Under the pieces are notes generated by a model. That model saw nothing but the letters and a program-made list of their open reading frames with translations. It was not told the DNA's origin and ran no database searches. DNA of 64,000 bases from Hoyosella rhizosphaerae (GTDB taxonomy: Bacteria > Actinomycetota > Actinomycetes > Mycobacteriales > Mycobacteriaceae): positions 496,001-560,000 of the forward strand of contig NZ_BMJH01000002.1 in assembly GCF_014643175.1 (NCBI RefSeq). The letters are read 5' to 3'. Below, piece by piece: positions 9,537 through 20,831 of the stretch. The position numbers were made by a program, and so were the translations under genes. Numbering within the stretch: position 1 is the first letter of the stretch; each line of letters begins with the position of its first letter.

Positions 9537-12500
9537 GTGTCCGCTCAGCAGTCTCGAGTTGGTTCCTGTCAAGCGCTATTTGAAACAGCAAGCCTGGATG
9601 AATCGCTTCGGCTGGTTTCCCGGTCTGTAGGTGAATCAGAACGACGCTTCGTGGCGCCCAATGGCGCGAGAGTGTTTGTTGCGGCGACGATAGCGAAAAG
9701 CTCGGTGGTTCTCGTGGCGACGACCACTACCCGTGAAGCTGAAGACCTGGTAGCGGAGCTGCAGGGACCGCTGGGGGACGGTGTGGCCTTGTTCCCCTCG
9801 TGGGAGACGCTCCCGCATGAGCGGCTTTCGCCAAGCCCAGACACAGTTGGTCGCCGACACAGTGTCATCCAACGCCTGTCTCATCCAGACGACGCGACGC
9901 TCGGACCGCCTCTCCGTGCGGTTGTTGCGCCAATTCGGTCGATCGTCCAGCCGCTGGTACCTAACCTGGCTTCGCTTCGTCCCGTCGTGTTGACGGTGGG
10001 GGACGAGTACGACTTTGATGACGTCGTCGCGCAACTTGTCGAGTTCGCGTACAAGCGCGTGGACATGGTCGCTCGGCGTGGTGAGTTTGCTGTTCGCGGC
10101 GGAATCATCGACATGTTCCCGCCCACAGCTGAACACCCGGTCCGCATCGAGTTTTGGGGCGATGAGGTTTCGGAGATGCGTTGGTTCAGCGTTGCAGACC
10201 AGCGCTCAGTGCCAGACGGCGAAGTGAACACAGTTGTTGCGATGCCGTGTCGGGAGTTGCTGCTTACCGACGCTGTGCGCAGTAAAGCGGCCGCGCTCGC
10301 TGACATCCACACAAGCAACGAACCTCTTGTGGAAATGCTGAATAAGCTTGCCTCCGGCATAACAGTCGACGGTATGGAAGCGCTCACACCGGTACTTGTC
10401 GACGAGCCGTTGCAGATGCTCACCGACATCTTGCCTCGCGGATCTCATGTTCTGCTGTGTGACCCAGAAAAGGCAGAATCGCGTGCGAGTGACTTGCGGC
10501 GCGCGAGTACCGAGTTTCTTGAAGCATCGTGGACGGCTGCGTCCTTCGGCGGCACAGCACCACTTGACGCACAGGAACTCGATCTAGGCGCGTCGTCGTT
10601 TCGTCCCCTAGGGCTGGCGCGGGAGCATGCTATACAGTCCGGGCGATCTTGGTGGACCCTGTCGCCGATGGCCTCCGGATCAGACGAAGAAACTGAACTT
10701 CCAGTGCAAGCACCACCCGCGATTCGCGGTGGCGAGGACGAAATCACGCAGCTGTTCGCGATGTTGCGGGGGCATGTGGCGACTGGTGGACAAGCTGCCT
10801 TGGTCGTAGCGGGAGCGGGAACTGCAACGCGATTCCTCGAACGCCTGCGCGATAACGATGTCCCAGCGGTGGCGTTGGCTGATGGCGAAGAATTACGGCG
10901 GGGAGTGGTCAGCCTGGTCCGCGCCACACTCAACACCGGGCTGGTATTCCCTGGAACCAACCTCATCCTCCTTGCGGAGTCAGACCTCACCGGCAACCGA
11001 GTCGTCAGCAGCCCCGGGCGCAAACTTGCGTCCAAACGTCGTAACCAAGTCGATCCGCTCGCGTTGAACGCAGGCGATCTTGTTGTGCACGATCAGCACG
11101 GTATTGGTCGTTTCGTAGAGATGGCCGAACGCACGGTGGGAGGAGCTCGGCGCGAGTACCTCGTCTTGGAGTACGCGCCTAGCAAGCGGGGCCACCCCGG
11201 CGATCGACTCTTTGTCCCCATGGATGCGCTGGACCAATTGTCACGGTACGTGGGCGGCGAAGCCCCATCGCTGTCAAAAATGGGTGGATCAGACTGGCAG
11301 ACCAAGAAGCGGAATGCGCGCAAAGCTGTGCGCGAGATCGCGGGCGAACTTGTTCAGTTATATGCCAAACGGCAATCAGCCCCCGGGCATGCGTTTGCGC
11401 CGGACTCACCATGGCAAAACGAACTCGAAGACGCCTTCGCTTTCGCCGAGACTGAGGATCAACTCACGGCGATCTCAGAAGTGAAGCAGGACATGGAACG
11501 TCCGGTACCGATGGACCGAGTTGTTTGCGGTGACGTCGGGTTCGGAAAAACCGAAATCGCAGTGCGGGCCGCGTTCAAAGCCGTGCAGGACGGCAAACAG
11601 GTGGCCGTGCTTGTGCCGACGACGTTGCTGGCGCAGCAGCACACCGATACTTTCACCGAGCGGATGACAGGGTTCCCGATCAAGATTCGGGAATTGTCCC
11701 GATTCACTGACCCCCGTGATTCAAAAGAAGTCATCGCAGGACTCGCTGACGGCAACGTCGATATCGTGATTGGCACCCACAGGCTCCTGCAAACCGGAGT
11801 TCAGTGGAAAGACCTTGGGCTCGTCATCGTCGATGAGGAGCAACGCTTCGGTGTGGAGCACAAAGAACACATCAAGGCGTTGCGCACCCACGTGGACATG
11901 CTGACAATGTCCGCGACTCCTATTCCGCGAACACTGGAAATGTCACTCGCCGGGATTCGGGAGATGTCAACAATCTTGACCCCCCCAGAGGAGCGTTTGC
12001 CCGTCCTCACATACGTCGGCGGTTACGAGCAAAAACAGGTTGCTGCGGCAATCCGACGCGAACTTCTCCGCGATGGGCAGGTCTTTTTTGTCCACAATCG
12101 TGTGAGCACGATCGACAAGGCTGCCAAGGACTTACGCGACCTTGTGCCCGAAGCCCGCATCGCCGTTGCACACGGTCAGATGAATGAGGAAGTGCTCGAA
12201 CAAACCGTCCAGGGGTTCTGGGCTCGCGAATTCGACGTCCTCGTATGTACCACCATCATTGAAACTGGCCTCGATATTTCTAACGCCAACACCCTGATCG
12301 TGGAGCGGGCAGACATGCTCGGCCTGTCGCAACTTCATCAGTTGCGCGGACGCGTCGGTCGTGGCCGTGACCGTGGGTACGCCTACTTCCTCTACCCAGG
12401 CAATCGGTTGCTGACCGAAACGGCCTACGACCGCCTGGCCACGATCTCGCAGAACTCAGAACTTGGCGCCGGTATGGCAGTTGCCATGAAAGACCTCGAA

Positions 12501-13142
12501 ATCCGTGGCGCAGGAAACGTGCTCGGAGCCGAGCAGTCCGGCCACGTCGCTGGCGTGGGATTTGACCTCTACATCCGCCTCGTTGGGGAAGCTGTCGAAG
12601 CTTACAAGGCAGTCGCGGATGGAAAGCCCATCGATGCTGTCGAGGAACGGAAAGAAATCAAGATCGACCTACCTGTCGACGCGCACATTCCACCCGACTA
12701 TGTATCGAGTGACCGACTACGCCTCGAGGCCTACCGCAAACTTGCGTCCGCATCCAGTGCGCACGATATTGCCGCCGTGATCGACGAGCTACTCGACCGG
12801 TATGGCCCGCTACCCGAGGAAGTCAAGCGACTCATTTCGGTGGCACGACTGCGGTTGCTGTGTCGCGAAAAGAACGTCACTGACGTCCTTGCCGTGGGCA
12901 CCCAGGTGCGGATATCTCCCATTGCGTTGCCGGATTCAAAACAGATGCGACTGAAGCGGCTTTTCCCAAGCGCGCAGTATCGCCCCACATCGTCGCAGGT
13001 GCAGTTGCCGTTGCCTCGCGGTGGCCGCGGAACACCCGCCGATCCGCGTGTCCGGGACAATGATGCAATTGCGTTCGTTGCCAATTTCCTGTCCGCGCTA
13101 GACGGCGAACCCAAAGCATCAGAAGCAGTTGTCTACACATGA
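9537..13142 (+). CDS. mfd: Transcription-repair coupling factor
   Basis: A 1201-residue SF2 translocase that removes stalled RNA polymerase and recruits UvrA. The N-terminal UvrB-like module is followed by the RNA polymerase interaction domain (about 500-580, [13 protein letters not shown]). The helicase core has Walker [10 protein letters not shown] near residue 665, the DEEQ box near 765, SATPIPRTL, and the RecG-like translocation motif around [10 protein letters not shown]. The C-terminal D7 domain follows. The start is GTG at 9537 with GAGGAG upstream. The stop overlaps the next ATG by 4 bases. Confidence 0.97.
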   Translation: MSAQQSRVGSCQALFETASLDESLRLVSRSVGESERRFVAPNGARVFVAATIAKSSVVLVATTTTREAEDLVAELQGPLGDGVALFPSWETLPHERLSPSPDTVGRRHSVIQRLSHPDDATLGPPLRAVVAPIRSIVQPLVPNLASLRPVVLTVGDEYDFDDVVAQLVEFAYKRVDMVARRGEFAVRGGIIDMFPPTAEHPVRIEFWGDEVSEMRWFSVADQRSVPDGEVNTVVAMPCRELLLTDAVRSKAAALADIHTSNEPLVEMLNKLASGITVDGMEALTPVLVDEPLQMLTDILPRGSHVLLCDPEKAESRASDLRRASTEFLEASWTAASFGGTAPLDAQELDLGASSFRPLGLAREHAIQSGRSWWTLSPMASGSDEETELPVQAPPAIRGGEDEITQLFAMLRGHVATGGQAALVVAGAGTATRFLERLRDNDVPAVALADGEELRRGVVSLVRATLNTGLVFPGTNLILLAESDLTGNRVVSSPGRKLASKRRNQVDPLALNAGDLVVHDQHGIGRFVEMAERTVGGARREYLVLEYAPSKRGHPGDRLFVPMDALDQLSRYVGGEAPSLSKMGGSDWQTKKRNARKAVREIAGELVQLYAKRQSAPGHAFAPDSPWQNELEDAFAFAETEDQLTAISEVKQDMERPVPMDRVVCGDVGFGKTEIAVRAAFKAVQDGKQVAVLVPTTLLAQQHTDTFTERMTGFPIKIRELSRFTDPRDSKEVIAGLADGNVDIVIGTHRLLQTGVQWKDLGLVIVDEEQRFGVEHKEHIKALRTHVDMLTMSATPIPRTLEMSLAGIREMSTILTPPEERLPVLTYVGGYEQKQVAAAIRRELLRDGQVFFVHNRVSTIDKAAKDLRDLVPEARIAVAHGQMNEEVLEQTVQGFWAREFDVLVCTTIIETGLDISNANTLIVERADMLGLSQLHQLRGRVGRGRDRGYAYFLYPGNRLLTETAYDRLATISQNSELGAGMAVAMKDLEIRGAGNVLGAEQSGHVAGVGFDLYIRLVGEAVEAYKAVADGKPIDAVEERKEIKIDLPVDAHIPPDYVSSDRLRLEAYRKLASASSAHDIAAVIDELLDRYGPLPEEVKRLISVARLRLLCREKNVTDVLAVGTQVRISPIALPDSKQMRLKRLFPSAQYRPTSSQVQLPLPRGGRGTPADPRVRDNDAIAFVANFLSALDGEPKASEAVVYT

Positions 13143-14035
13143 CGATCGTTGTTCTCGACCCGAGGCGACCTCACCTCATACCGGTGGAGGCGCTTCCACA
13201 CCTGCTCCGCGGCGCACATATTTCCGCTGACGTCCCAGATGACGTTGCTCGCCACCTCACAGATGGCGGCGACACTGCGCCAACGCTGGTCACCACCAAC
13301 GCCCACTCCCAAGAAGTTGCTGTGCGCCAGGAGCGGGGTGAACCGATTATCACGACACCGCCGTTCGTTGGGCGCGACGTCCTGATCGCGATTGATCTCC
13401 TCGACACTTTGCGAACTCATGGGCCGTGGGAAGCGGAACAAACCCACATCTCGTTACTGAGGTACCTGCTTGAAGAAACGTACGAATTGCTCGACGCGGC
13501 GCATAGCGGAGACTTAGGCGAGCTACGCGGGGAACTCGGTGACCTACTGCTGCAGGTGTTGTTTCACGCCCGGATCGCGGAAGATCACAGCGACCAGCCC
13601 TTCAACATCGACGACGTAGCCGATGCGCTCGTGACCAAATTGAACCACCGGAACCCACCAGATTTCGTCGATCCAGCCAAAGCAATCGATGCCGACGAGC
13701 AAAACCGTCGGTGGGAACAACGAAAAGCAGCAGAGAAGCGCAGAGACTCGATCCTCGACGGGATCCCACTAAACCAACCTGCGCTTTCCTTGGCGGAGAA
13801 AGTGCTCACACGCGCGGAAGCGGCGCAGTTTCCCAACGACCTAGTGCCATCCGCCATGCAGCAGATCACCATCACTCCTGGTGGTGGAGCTGAAATTGAA
13901 CTCCGCAACCACACCCTCAGGTTCATGAACGCGATTCGAGCTGCTGAAACTCAAAACGCAACGCCGCCAACAAGTCCCGAAGAATGGCGAACTCGATGGC
14001 CCACAGCTAGCGCACAAACCACATCACAATCCTGA
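13139..14035 (+). CDS. mazG: MazG-family nucleoside triphosphate pyrophosphohydrolase
   Basis: Predicted to hydrolyse (d)NTPs to the monophosphate and pyrophosphate, a house-cleaning role. The all-alpha MazG domain lies in the middle, with the metal-binding acidic motif EETYELLDA near residue 120 and [13 protein letters not shown] near 140. A further [13 protein letters not shown] segment follows. An N-terminal extension of about 85 residues without a known motif is shared, as I recall, with mycobacterial Rv1021. It overlaps mfd by ATGA, so the two are coupled. Confidence 0.9.
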   Translation: MTIVVLDPRRPHLIPVEALPHLLRGAHISADVPDDVARHLTDGGDTAPTLVTTNAHSQEVAVRQERGEPIITTPPFVGRDVLIAIDLLDTLRTHGPWEAEQTHISLLRYLLEETYELLDAAHSGDLGELRGELGDLLLQVLFHARIAEDHSDQPFNIDDVADALVTKLNHRNPPDFVDPAKAIDADEQNRRWEQRKAAEKRRDSILDGIPLNQPALSLAEKVLTRAEAAQFPNDLVPSAMQQITITPGGGAEIELRNHTLRFMNAIRAAETQNATPPTSPEEWRTRWPTASAQTTSQS

Positions 14036-14065
14036 TACGAACGACTTAAGTCTCGATCACTCCGG

Positions 14066-15229
14066 GTGCGCCGACACCACGCCAGGCACGACGATGATCC
14101 GGTGACATCAACTAGACGGTCCACTCGTAAGCACCTACCACGCCGCGTGGTGGTAACCACGGTGGCCGCTGTGTCCACGGTGGCCTTTCCTATGGTCGTG
14201 GCAGGTGCCTCGCCAAGCGACAGCATCATCGACATTGCTGACATCGCAGACTTCGCCCCCCATATTCATCCGCCCGCCCCCGGAACTCCATTGCCTCACG
14301 TCGATATCAACCAACCCGGGCGCAACGCGGTGCACTTTGAGCACTGGGCGAGGGCGCATTCGAACGAACTCGGCATACCCGTCCAATCCATGCAGGCCTA
14401 CGGCAATGCCGCACGGGTAATGGAAGTTACCAACCCGGCATGCGGAATCTCGTGGACAACGCTTGCCGGAATCGGGGCCATCGAAAGCTGGCACGGCACC
14501 TACGAAGGCGCCACCATCAACGAACACGGGCAGGTCGAACCACCAATACGCGGGATACCACTCGACGGACGGCCCGGAATTGCGGAGATTCCCGACACCG
14601 ACGGCGGTGAACTCGACGGCGACACCGAGTTTGACCGCGCCATGGGGCCAATGCAGTTCATTCCGTCCACGTGGCGAATCTGGGGCTCGGACGGAAACGG
14701 CAACGGGCACGCTGATCCCGACAACCTCGAAGACGCCACCCTGTCGGCCGCCCGCTACCTGTGCGCAAGCGGGGGTGACCTCAGGAACCCAGTAGGTTGG
14801 CGGACCGCCATCCTGGCGTACAACTTCTCCGAGGAATACCTCGAAGCTGTCCACGAGCGAGCGGTGCGCTACTCCCGTGACGTTTATGTGCCTGAACCGC
14901 CACCGCCACCCGCGCCGCCCGTGGAACATCATGAGCCTGAGCATCACGAGCCTGAACATCACGAGCCTGAACATCACGAGCCTGAGCACCACGAGCCAGA
15001 GCATCACGAGCCTGAGCATCACGAACTGGTGCATCATGAGCCTGAGCATCATGACGCTGAAAATCCCGAGCCAGGACACCACAATCCTGAGGTGCACCAT
15101 GAGGCCGCAGCACGCGTCGACAATGGTCCAACCGTCGATCAAGACTCAGCGGATCGCAGCGCCGAGACCCTGCAGCGGCTCAATGCTCACCTCAAGAATC
15201 TGCTCAACTTCCTTAATGAGCAGCAATAA
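14066..15229 (+). CDS. Secreted lytic transglycosylase-like protein with His/Glu-rich repeat tail
   Basis: A 387-residue exported protein predicted to cleave peptidoglycan. After a basic N-terminus comes a signal sequence (RRVVVTTVAAVSTVAFPMVVAGAS); there is no lipobox, unlike LpqU of M. tuberculosis at the same locus. The SLT-like domain spans about 90-270, with the probable catalytic glutamate in GIGAIESWHG, then AMGPMQFIPSTWRIWG and LSAARYLCASGG. A Pro-rich linker leads into nine pentapeptide units of the type EHHEP, then a short tail. The start is uncertain: GTG 14066 and GTG 14102 both lack a clear ribosome site. The repeat may bind zinc or other metals, which is inference. Confidence 0.82.
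   Translation: MRRHHARHDDDPVTSTRRSTRKHLPRRVVVTTVAAVSTVAFPMVVAGASPSDSIIDIADIADFAPHIHPPAPGTPLPHVDINQPGRNAVHFEHWARAHSNELGIPVQSMQAYGNAARVMEVTNPACGISWTTLAGIGAIESWHGTYEGATINEHGQVEPPIRGIPLDGRPGIAEIPDTDGGELDGDTEFDRAMGPMQFIPSTWRIWGSDGNGNGHADPDNLEDATLSAARYLCASGGDLRNPVGWRTAILAYNFSEEYLEAVHERAVRYSRDVYVPEPPPPPAPPVEHHEPEHHEPEHHEPEHHEPEHHEPEHHEPEHHELVHHEPEHHDAENPEPGHHNPEVHHEAAARVDNGPTVDQDSADRSAETLQRLNAHLKNLLNFLNEQQ
14924..15058 (+). repeat. Nine-unit 15-bp coding tandem repeat (EHHEP)
   Basis: Nine consecutive 15-base units of the form GAGCATCACGAGCCT encode EHHEP with minor variants (EHHEL, VHHEP, EHHDA). Codon drift between CAT/CAC and GAG/GAA shows the array is not a very recent expansion. Copy number could vary between strains by slippage without changing frame. 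Confidence 0.93.
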
Positions 15230-15381
15230 TGCGCAAAACGCCCATGTTTGAACAAAACCGCGGCCTAGTTGTGCGCGCCTGAAACGGGGAGGCAAGTAGT
15301 CCCGCTACCCTCGAAGCTGGCAAGATTGTGTTTCGCGGAGGCAACTGCCCCGCACGTAGTTGTCAGCTGCCGAAGGAGTGA

Positions 15382-16674
<1,293 letters not shown>

Positions 16675-16714
16675 CTCATGGGGCGCCGCGGCATTTACCG
16701 TAGCTACGCCGGTC

Positions 16715-16741
16715 GGAGGCCACACTCTAGTGTGAGCCTCC
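16715..16741 (+). terminator. Hairpin downstream of eno
   Basis: GGAGGCCACAC (16715-16725) pairs with GTGTGAGCCTCC (16730-16741) with one bulge and a 4-base loop. It lies 40 bases after the eno stop. No strong T tract follows. Confidence 0.6.
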
Positions 16742-16811
16742 GGTCGGCGGCTTCGGCCACCGCGCACAAAGTAGACGCGACAGCAGCGGCTTGTTCGGCG
16801 GGAGTTCAGTG

Positions 16812-17282
16812 ATGGTGAACAAGACTTCCGCGCGCACCAAACAGCCACCCAAAGAAGGCTGGTCGACCAGGCAGACACTGATTCTTGCGCTCGTCGTGGG
16901 GGCGATGGTGCTGACTTTGGTGATGCCTTTGCGTACTTATTTCTCCCAACTGAGCGAAACGCGCCGGATCGCTGCGGAATCCGAACAACTGCGGAGTGAG
17001 GTCGAGGCCCTCGAAATGCAGAAGGCTTTGCAAGACGACCCCGCATATATTCGGATTGAGGCCCGTGAACGTCTGGGGCTCGTATTTCCGGGGGAAACGC
17101 CGTACCGAGTACAATTCGCCGACGACCCCAACCTCGATGACAATGTCGCCGACCAGTACACCGGTAGTTCCAATCCTTGGTACACCCAACTGTGGCGTGA
17201 AATGTCAGTCCCACGCGATGAAGGACCACGACGCGAAATGAATATGCCTGTAGCTCCCGAGGCTCCGGAGGCAGGGCAGTAG
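16812..17282 (+). CDS. Septum formation initiator (DivIC/FtsB-like)
   Basis: A 156-residue bitopic membrane protein expected to act in the FtsQ-FtsB-FtsL part of the divisome. It has a basic cytoplasmic N-terminus, one membrane helix at about residues 22-44, then a coiled coil (about 48-80, with heptad leucines and EQLRSEVEALE) and the DivIC motif DPAYIRIEARERLGLVFPGE. The chosen ATG at 16812 has GGGAG upstream; a TTG at 16791 in the same frame is less likely. Its stop overlaps the next GTG by one base. It is the positional equivalent of Rv1024. Confidence 0.88.
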   Translation: MVNKTSARTKQPPKEGWSTRQTLILALVVGAMVLTLVMPLRTYFSQLSETRRIAAESEQLRSEVEALEMQKALQDDPAYIRIEARERLGLVFPGETPYRVQFADDPNLDDNVADQYTGSSNPWYTQLWREMSVPRDEGPRREMNMPVAPEAPEAGQ

Positions 17283-17842
17283 TGCCTGCGAATCAGCCCA
17301 ACCCCACCCACGATGTTTCACCCGACGATATTCGCGCCATTGCTGTGCAATTAGGGCGTGAACCTCGCGGTGTCCTTCGTGTCGCGTACCGGTGCCCCAA
17401 CGGTGAACCCGCTGTTGTTGCGACCGCACCTCGCCTCCCAGATGGCACACCATTTCCTACGCTGTACTACCTCACCCATCCAAAACTCACCGCCGCTGTG
17501 AGCCGCCTGGAATCTCTGGGCGTGATGAAGGAAATGTCGGAACGAGTCGCCACTGACACAGAACTCGCGGCCGCGTACCGCGCAGCGCATGAAGATTACT
17601 TGCGCGAACGCGACAGCATCGAATCGTTGGGTACAGACTTTTCCGGTGGCGGCATGCCAGACCGGGTCAAATGTTTGCATGTTCTTGCGGCCCACTCGTT
17701 GGCACGTGGCCCCGGAGTTAACCCGATCGGTGATGAGGCGATAGTGCTGATCACCGAAGACGATCCGAGTCTCGTCGGCACGTGGGTTCCAGCCGATTGG
17801 CCAGGGGTGCCGTCGCCCAGCACTACTGAGGTCGACGAATGA
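17282..17842 (+). CDS. DUF501 family protein
   Basis: A 186-residue cytosolic protein matching the actinobacterial DUF501 family (Rv1025 position). Recognisable segments are AIAVQLGREPRGVLRVAYRC, the TLYYLTHPKL motif, and the Cys/His pair in RVKCLHVLAAHSLA, where the KCLH-HA-GPGVNPIGDEA region is the most conserved part. Function is unknown. It is translationally coupled on both sides, by a one-base overlap upstream and ATGA downstream with the Ppx/GppA gene. Confidence 0.9.
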   Translation: MPANQPNPTHDVSPDDIRAIAVQLGREPRGVLRVAYRCPNGEPAVVATAPRLPDGTPFPTLYYLTHPKLTAAVSRLESLGVMKEMSERVATDTELAAAYRAAHEDYLRERDSIESLGTDFSGGGMPDRVKCLHVLAAHSLARGPGVNPIGDEAIVLITEDDPSLVGTWVPADWPGVPSPSTTEVDE

Positions 17843-18804
17843 CGCGGGTAGCAGCCATTGACTGTGGAACAAACTCCCTGCGACTTCTCATTGCGGACAT
17901 CGACACATCGGCCGTTGCGGAGGGTGGGCGACCGATCATCTCGGACGTCGACCGCCGAATGGTTGTGGTGCGACTTGGGCAAGGCATCGATGCGACAGGC
18001 GAGTTTCACCCCGACGCTTTGGAGCGAACCCGCGTAGCGCTCGCGGAATACGCCCAACTCATCGCCGATGCTGGTGCGACCAAAATTCGTATGGTTGCCA
18101 CCTCCGCCACGCGTGACGCCGGAAACCGCGAAGACTTTTTCAGCATGACCGAGGAGATCCTCGGTGCGGTAGTACCAGGCACACGCGCCGAGGTCATCAG
18201 CGGCGATGAAGAAGCACGACTATCGTTCGTCGGCGCCGTCAGTGAACTCGACCCCGCCGATGGACCGTTCGTTGTCGTCGACCTCGGCGGCGGGTCCACC
18301 GAAGTGGTGTACGGCACCAACACGGTAGAAGCAGCAAAGTCCGTCAACATCGGGTGTGTTCGCCTCACCGAACGATGCCTACCGTCGAATCCGCCCACGG
18401 CAACAGAAGTGGCGCATGCTCGCGCGGTGGCGCGTGAAGTCCTCCGGGAGGCCTTCCACACGGTGCCCCTTGCGCCCGCTCGAACCTGGGTCGGTGTTGC
18501 AGGAACGATGACTACCCTGGCGGCGCTAGCTCACAACTTGAAGACGTACGACCCTAACAAGATTCATCTGAGCACGACGTCGTTCACTCGTCTAAATGAA
18601 GTGTGCGAGAAACTTATTGGCGCAACCCGCGACGAACGACTTGCGTTGGGGCCAATGCACCCCGGGCGTGCCGATGTCATCGGTGGGGGCGCTATCATCA
18701 CCCGAGTGCTTGCTGACGAAATCGGTGCGATATCGGGTATCGATACGCTCACCGTGAGTGAGCACGACATTCTCGACGGGATAGCATTGTCCCTCGTGGA
18801 ATAA
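17839..18804 (+). CDS. Exopolyphosphatase / guanosine pentaphosphate phosphohydrolase (Ppx/GppA family)
   Basis: A 321-residue ASKHA-fold phosphatase, the short single-module actinobacterial form. Motifs are AAIDCGTNSLRLLIAD at the N-terminus (phosphate 1 loop), ATSATRDAGN near residue 92, SGDEEARLSF with the catalytic glutamates, and DLGGGSTE near residue 152. It could hydrolyse polyphosphate or pppGpp; short mycobacterial homologues differ in activity, so the substrate is left open. It ends the ftsB-DUF501-ppx operon and is followed by tRNA-Leu. Confidence 0.92.
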   Translation: MTRVAAIDCGTNSLRLLIADIDTSAVAEGGRPIISDVDRRMVVVRLGQGIDATGEFHPDALERTRVALAEYAQLIADAGATKIRMVATSATRDAGNREDFFSMTEEILGAVVPGTRAEVISGDEEARLSFVGAVSELDPADGPFVVVDLGGGSTEVVYGTNTVEAAKSVNIGCVRLTERCLPSNPPTATEVAHARAVAREVLREAFHTVPLAPARTWVGVAGTMTTLAALAHNLKTYDPNKIHLSTTSFTRLNEVCEKLIGATRDERLALGPMHPGRADVIGGGAIITRVLADEIGAISGIDTLTVSEHDILDGIALSLVE

Positions 18805-18843
18805 CGCGCGTGAAATGCGCCGTGAAGTGTGCGGCGTTATTTT

Positions 18844-18916
18844 GCCCCCATAGCCCAATCGGCAGAGGCAGACGGCTTAAAACCGTCACAGTGTGGGTTC
18901 GAGTCCCACTGGGGGC
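18844..18916 (+). tRNA. tRNA-Leu (anticodon UAA) with short variable loop
   Basis: The 73 bases fold as a normal class I cloverleaf. The acceptor stem pairs GCCCCCA with TGGGGGC, the anticodon stem GACGG/CCGTC holds the loop CTTAAAA (anticodon TAA), a five-base variable region ACAGT follows, and the T arm is GTGGG-TTCGAGT-CCCAC. The discriminator base is A at 18917 and only CC of the CCA end is encoded. UAA reads the Leu codon UUA, yet leucine tRNAs normally have a long variable arm. I recall a similar short tRNA at the same place in mycobacteria. Confidence 0.88.
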
Positions 18917-18932
18917 ACCTTTGTTTGGTTTG

Positions 18933-18983
18933 CGAAAGATCCTGCATTTGACCCTCTCAGCGGTCGAAATGCAGGATCTTTCG
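18933..18983. repeat. Palindromic element beside tRNA-Leu (copy 2)
   Basis: A nearly perfect 21-bp stem (CGAAAGATCCTGCATTT at 18933-18949 and onwards, against the matching arm 18962-18983) with one bulged base and an 8-base loop. It lies 17 bases after the tRNA. It could end the tRNA transcript, though no T tract follows. Its core resembles the element at 8536-8579, beside the other tRNA in the window. Confidence 0.75.
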
Positions 18984-19112
18984 GTCTGCAACGCTTCGCG
19001 CCAACCCTGTGCAGGCTGCTTCAGCCGACAACGGTTCGCACCACGAGCAGGTAACCGTCTATCGTCTGAAGTGAGTGCACAATTCCGTCAGCGGGGGAGG
19101 AACGACCGGGGC

Positions 19113-19676
19113 ATGCCAAGTAGCGACGACACCTACACCCAGAACTCGGAGTCAGATGCCGTGAGCGCAGAGTCTGAGTTGGGTGACCTTTTTCGTGCTG
19201 CGTTTCGGCGTCAACCAGCTGGTCTTGCCATTATTTCCGCGGAAGGTCCCCAAGGGCCCGTGGGGATCTTGTCGTCGTCGGTGGCATCGGTCAGCACCAA
19301 TCCTCCGTCGGTGTCATTCACTATTTCCACACTGACCCCCAACGCGCAGGCAATTCGTGCTGCGTCAACGATGGTTGTGCACCTTCTCGACGCGGGCGAC
19401 CTTGCGTTAGCGCAAGTGTTTGCTACCCCTGGAAGTGTGCGCTTCGGTGAAAATATGCAGTGGGGGCGCCTAAAAACGGGTGAACCATACCTCCATGACG
19501 TGGCGACCCGTCTCCGATGCCACTATGTCGGGCACATTGATGTGGGTGAGTCCATTGTTATCGCTGCCGAGGTTGACGACATTCATCACGCCGAGTCACA
19601 TGCGCTTCCTTTGGTGTACACCAACCGTGCATTCCATGTTTTTCATGAGTTTCCGCTGACTGTAACGACCACATAG
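19113..19676 (+). CDS. Flavin reductase domain protein
   Basis: A 187-residue protein of the FMN-binding flavin reductase-like family, which supplies reduced flavin to partner monooxygenases or acts as an FMN oxidoreductase. The conserved part begins at FRRQPAGLAIISAEG and continues with GILSSSVASVSTNPPSVSFTI. The C-terminal IDVGESIVIAAEVDDI and LVYTNRAFH are also typical. The open frame extends upstream through the tRNA to 18810, so the ATG at 19113 after GGGGGAGG (19094-19100) is taken as start. No partner oxygenase is next to it. Confidence 0.85.
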   Translation: MPSSDDTYTQNSESDAVSAESELGDLFRAAFRRQPAGLAIISAEGPQGPVGILSSSVASVSTNPPSVSFTISTLTPNAQAIRAASTMVVHLLDAGDLALAQVFATPGSVRFGENMQWGRLKTGEPYLHDVATRLRCHYVGHIDVGESIVIAAEVDDIHHAESHALPLVYTNRAFHVFHEFPLTVTTT

Positions 19677-19875
19677 AGTGTGCGTTGCCACACAGACATG
19701 AGAGATAAATAGCAGGTAAAGTCGGCTACGTACTTGGTGAGTTCGAGCGATGGTGCGGCCGATGGGGAACTCTCGTGGGGCACCGTACGTTGAACTTGCA
19801 AATCCAGGGAGACATCAGCGGGCACTAGCCGCTACGGCATGTAGTAGCTCGGAACAGAACGGAAGGGACGTCACG

Positions 19876-20724
19876 GTGCGCACCAGTAGCAACCCGGTGT
19901 TCAAAAATTTGCCTAAAGGCCCCGGCGGTTACGCCACATTTGGCAGTGGGGCAGCGGGCGCTTCGAACGCCGCATTCCGCCAAGGTCAGCAGCAGTACGG
20001 CGCTGATCAATACCAGACCGCCACGCCGTCGAGGGCGATGACGGTTGACGACGTTGTCACGAAAACGGGCACCACTCTGGTGGTGCTGACGATCGCCGCC
20101 GCGCTGTCGTACTTCATGACCAGCGCCAACCCCGGTATCGCTCCGTTGTTTGTGTTCGGTGGCATGATCGTGGGCCTCGTGCTCGTGCTTGTCGCTGTCT
20201 TCGGTAAGAAGATGGACAACCCCGGCATTGTTCTGAGTTACGCAGTGGCGCAAGGTTTGTTCCTCGGCGGATTGTCGTGGCTTTTCGCCAACGTGATGGT
20301 GTCGCCCACCACTTCCGCCGGTGCGCTGATCGGGCAGGCCGTCCTCGGCACCTTTGGTGTGTTCTTCGGAATGCTCTTCGTATACAAGACCGGTGCGATT
20401 CGCGTGACACCACGCATGACGCGCATGGTGGTTGCCGGAATCTTCGGTGCGCTTGTCCTCATGATCGGTAACCTCGTTGCCGGATTCTTCATGGACGGCG
20501 GACTTGGTCTTCGCGACGGCGGCCCACTAGCGATCATCTTCTCGCTGTTCGTTATCGGCCTGGCAGCATTCAGCTTCCTCATCGACTTCGACGCAGCTGA
20601 CGAAATGATCCGCCAGGGTGCACCAGAAAAGTCGGCATGGGCAGTGGCATTCGGACTGACCATCACCCTCGTCTGGCTGTACATCGAGATCCTGCGTCTG
20701 CTCAGTTACTTCAATCAGGACTAG
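19876..20724 (+). CDS. Bax inhibitor-1 / YccA family membrane protein
   Basis: A 282-residue protein with about seven membrane helices beginning near residue 65, in the actinobacterial Bax1-I family. The N-terminus (VRTSSNPVFKNLPKG) is typical of that group and supports GTG 19876 as start; GAAGGGA lies 8 bases before it. A Gln/Ala-rich soluble segment precedes the first helix. Late in the protein the helix with FLIDFDAADEMI carries the acidic residues thought to matter for proton-gated calcium leak in family members. Its physiological role here is unknown. Confidence 0.88.
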   Translation: MRTSSNPVFKNLPKGPGGYATFGSGAAGASNAAFRQGQQQYGADQYQTATPSRAMTVDDVVTKTGTTLVVLTIAAALSYFMTSANPGIAPLFVFGGMIVGLVLVLVAVFGKKMDNPGIVLSYAVAQGLFLGGLSWLFANVMVSPTTSAGALIGQAVLGTFGVFFGMLFVYKTGAIRVTPRMTRMVVAGIFGALVLMIGNLVAGFFMDGGLGLRDGGPLAIIFSLFVIGLAAFSFLIDFDAADEMIRQGAPEKSAWAVAFGLTITLVWLYIEILRLLSYFNQD

Positions 20725-20751
20725 TAGCACCGCACCTTCAGCACTGCACTT

Positions 20752-20784
20752 GCAGGGCCCCCGCACACTGTGTGGGGGCCCTGC
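20752..20784 (+). terminator. Strong hairpin after the Bax-inhibitor-like gene
   Basis: GCAGGGCCCCC (20752-20762) pairs perfectly with GGGGGCCCTGC (20774-20784) around a short loop. It is 27 bases past the stop. A T-rich run (TCGTGTTC) follows but is weak. Confidence 0.8.
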
Positions 20785-20831
20785 TCGTGTTCAGGCATGT
20801 CCGCCAAAGCAGCCGCTCCTAGGATGGGGAC

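Noticed and set aside
14135-15142. 335-residue minus-strand frame opposite the transglycosylase gene
   Set aside because: Its odd low-complexity repeats are the antisense reading of the EHHEP array.
18810-19112. N-terminal extension of the flavin reductase frame
   Set aside because: It runs through the tRNA-Leu gene and the palindromic element, so it is not coding.
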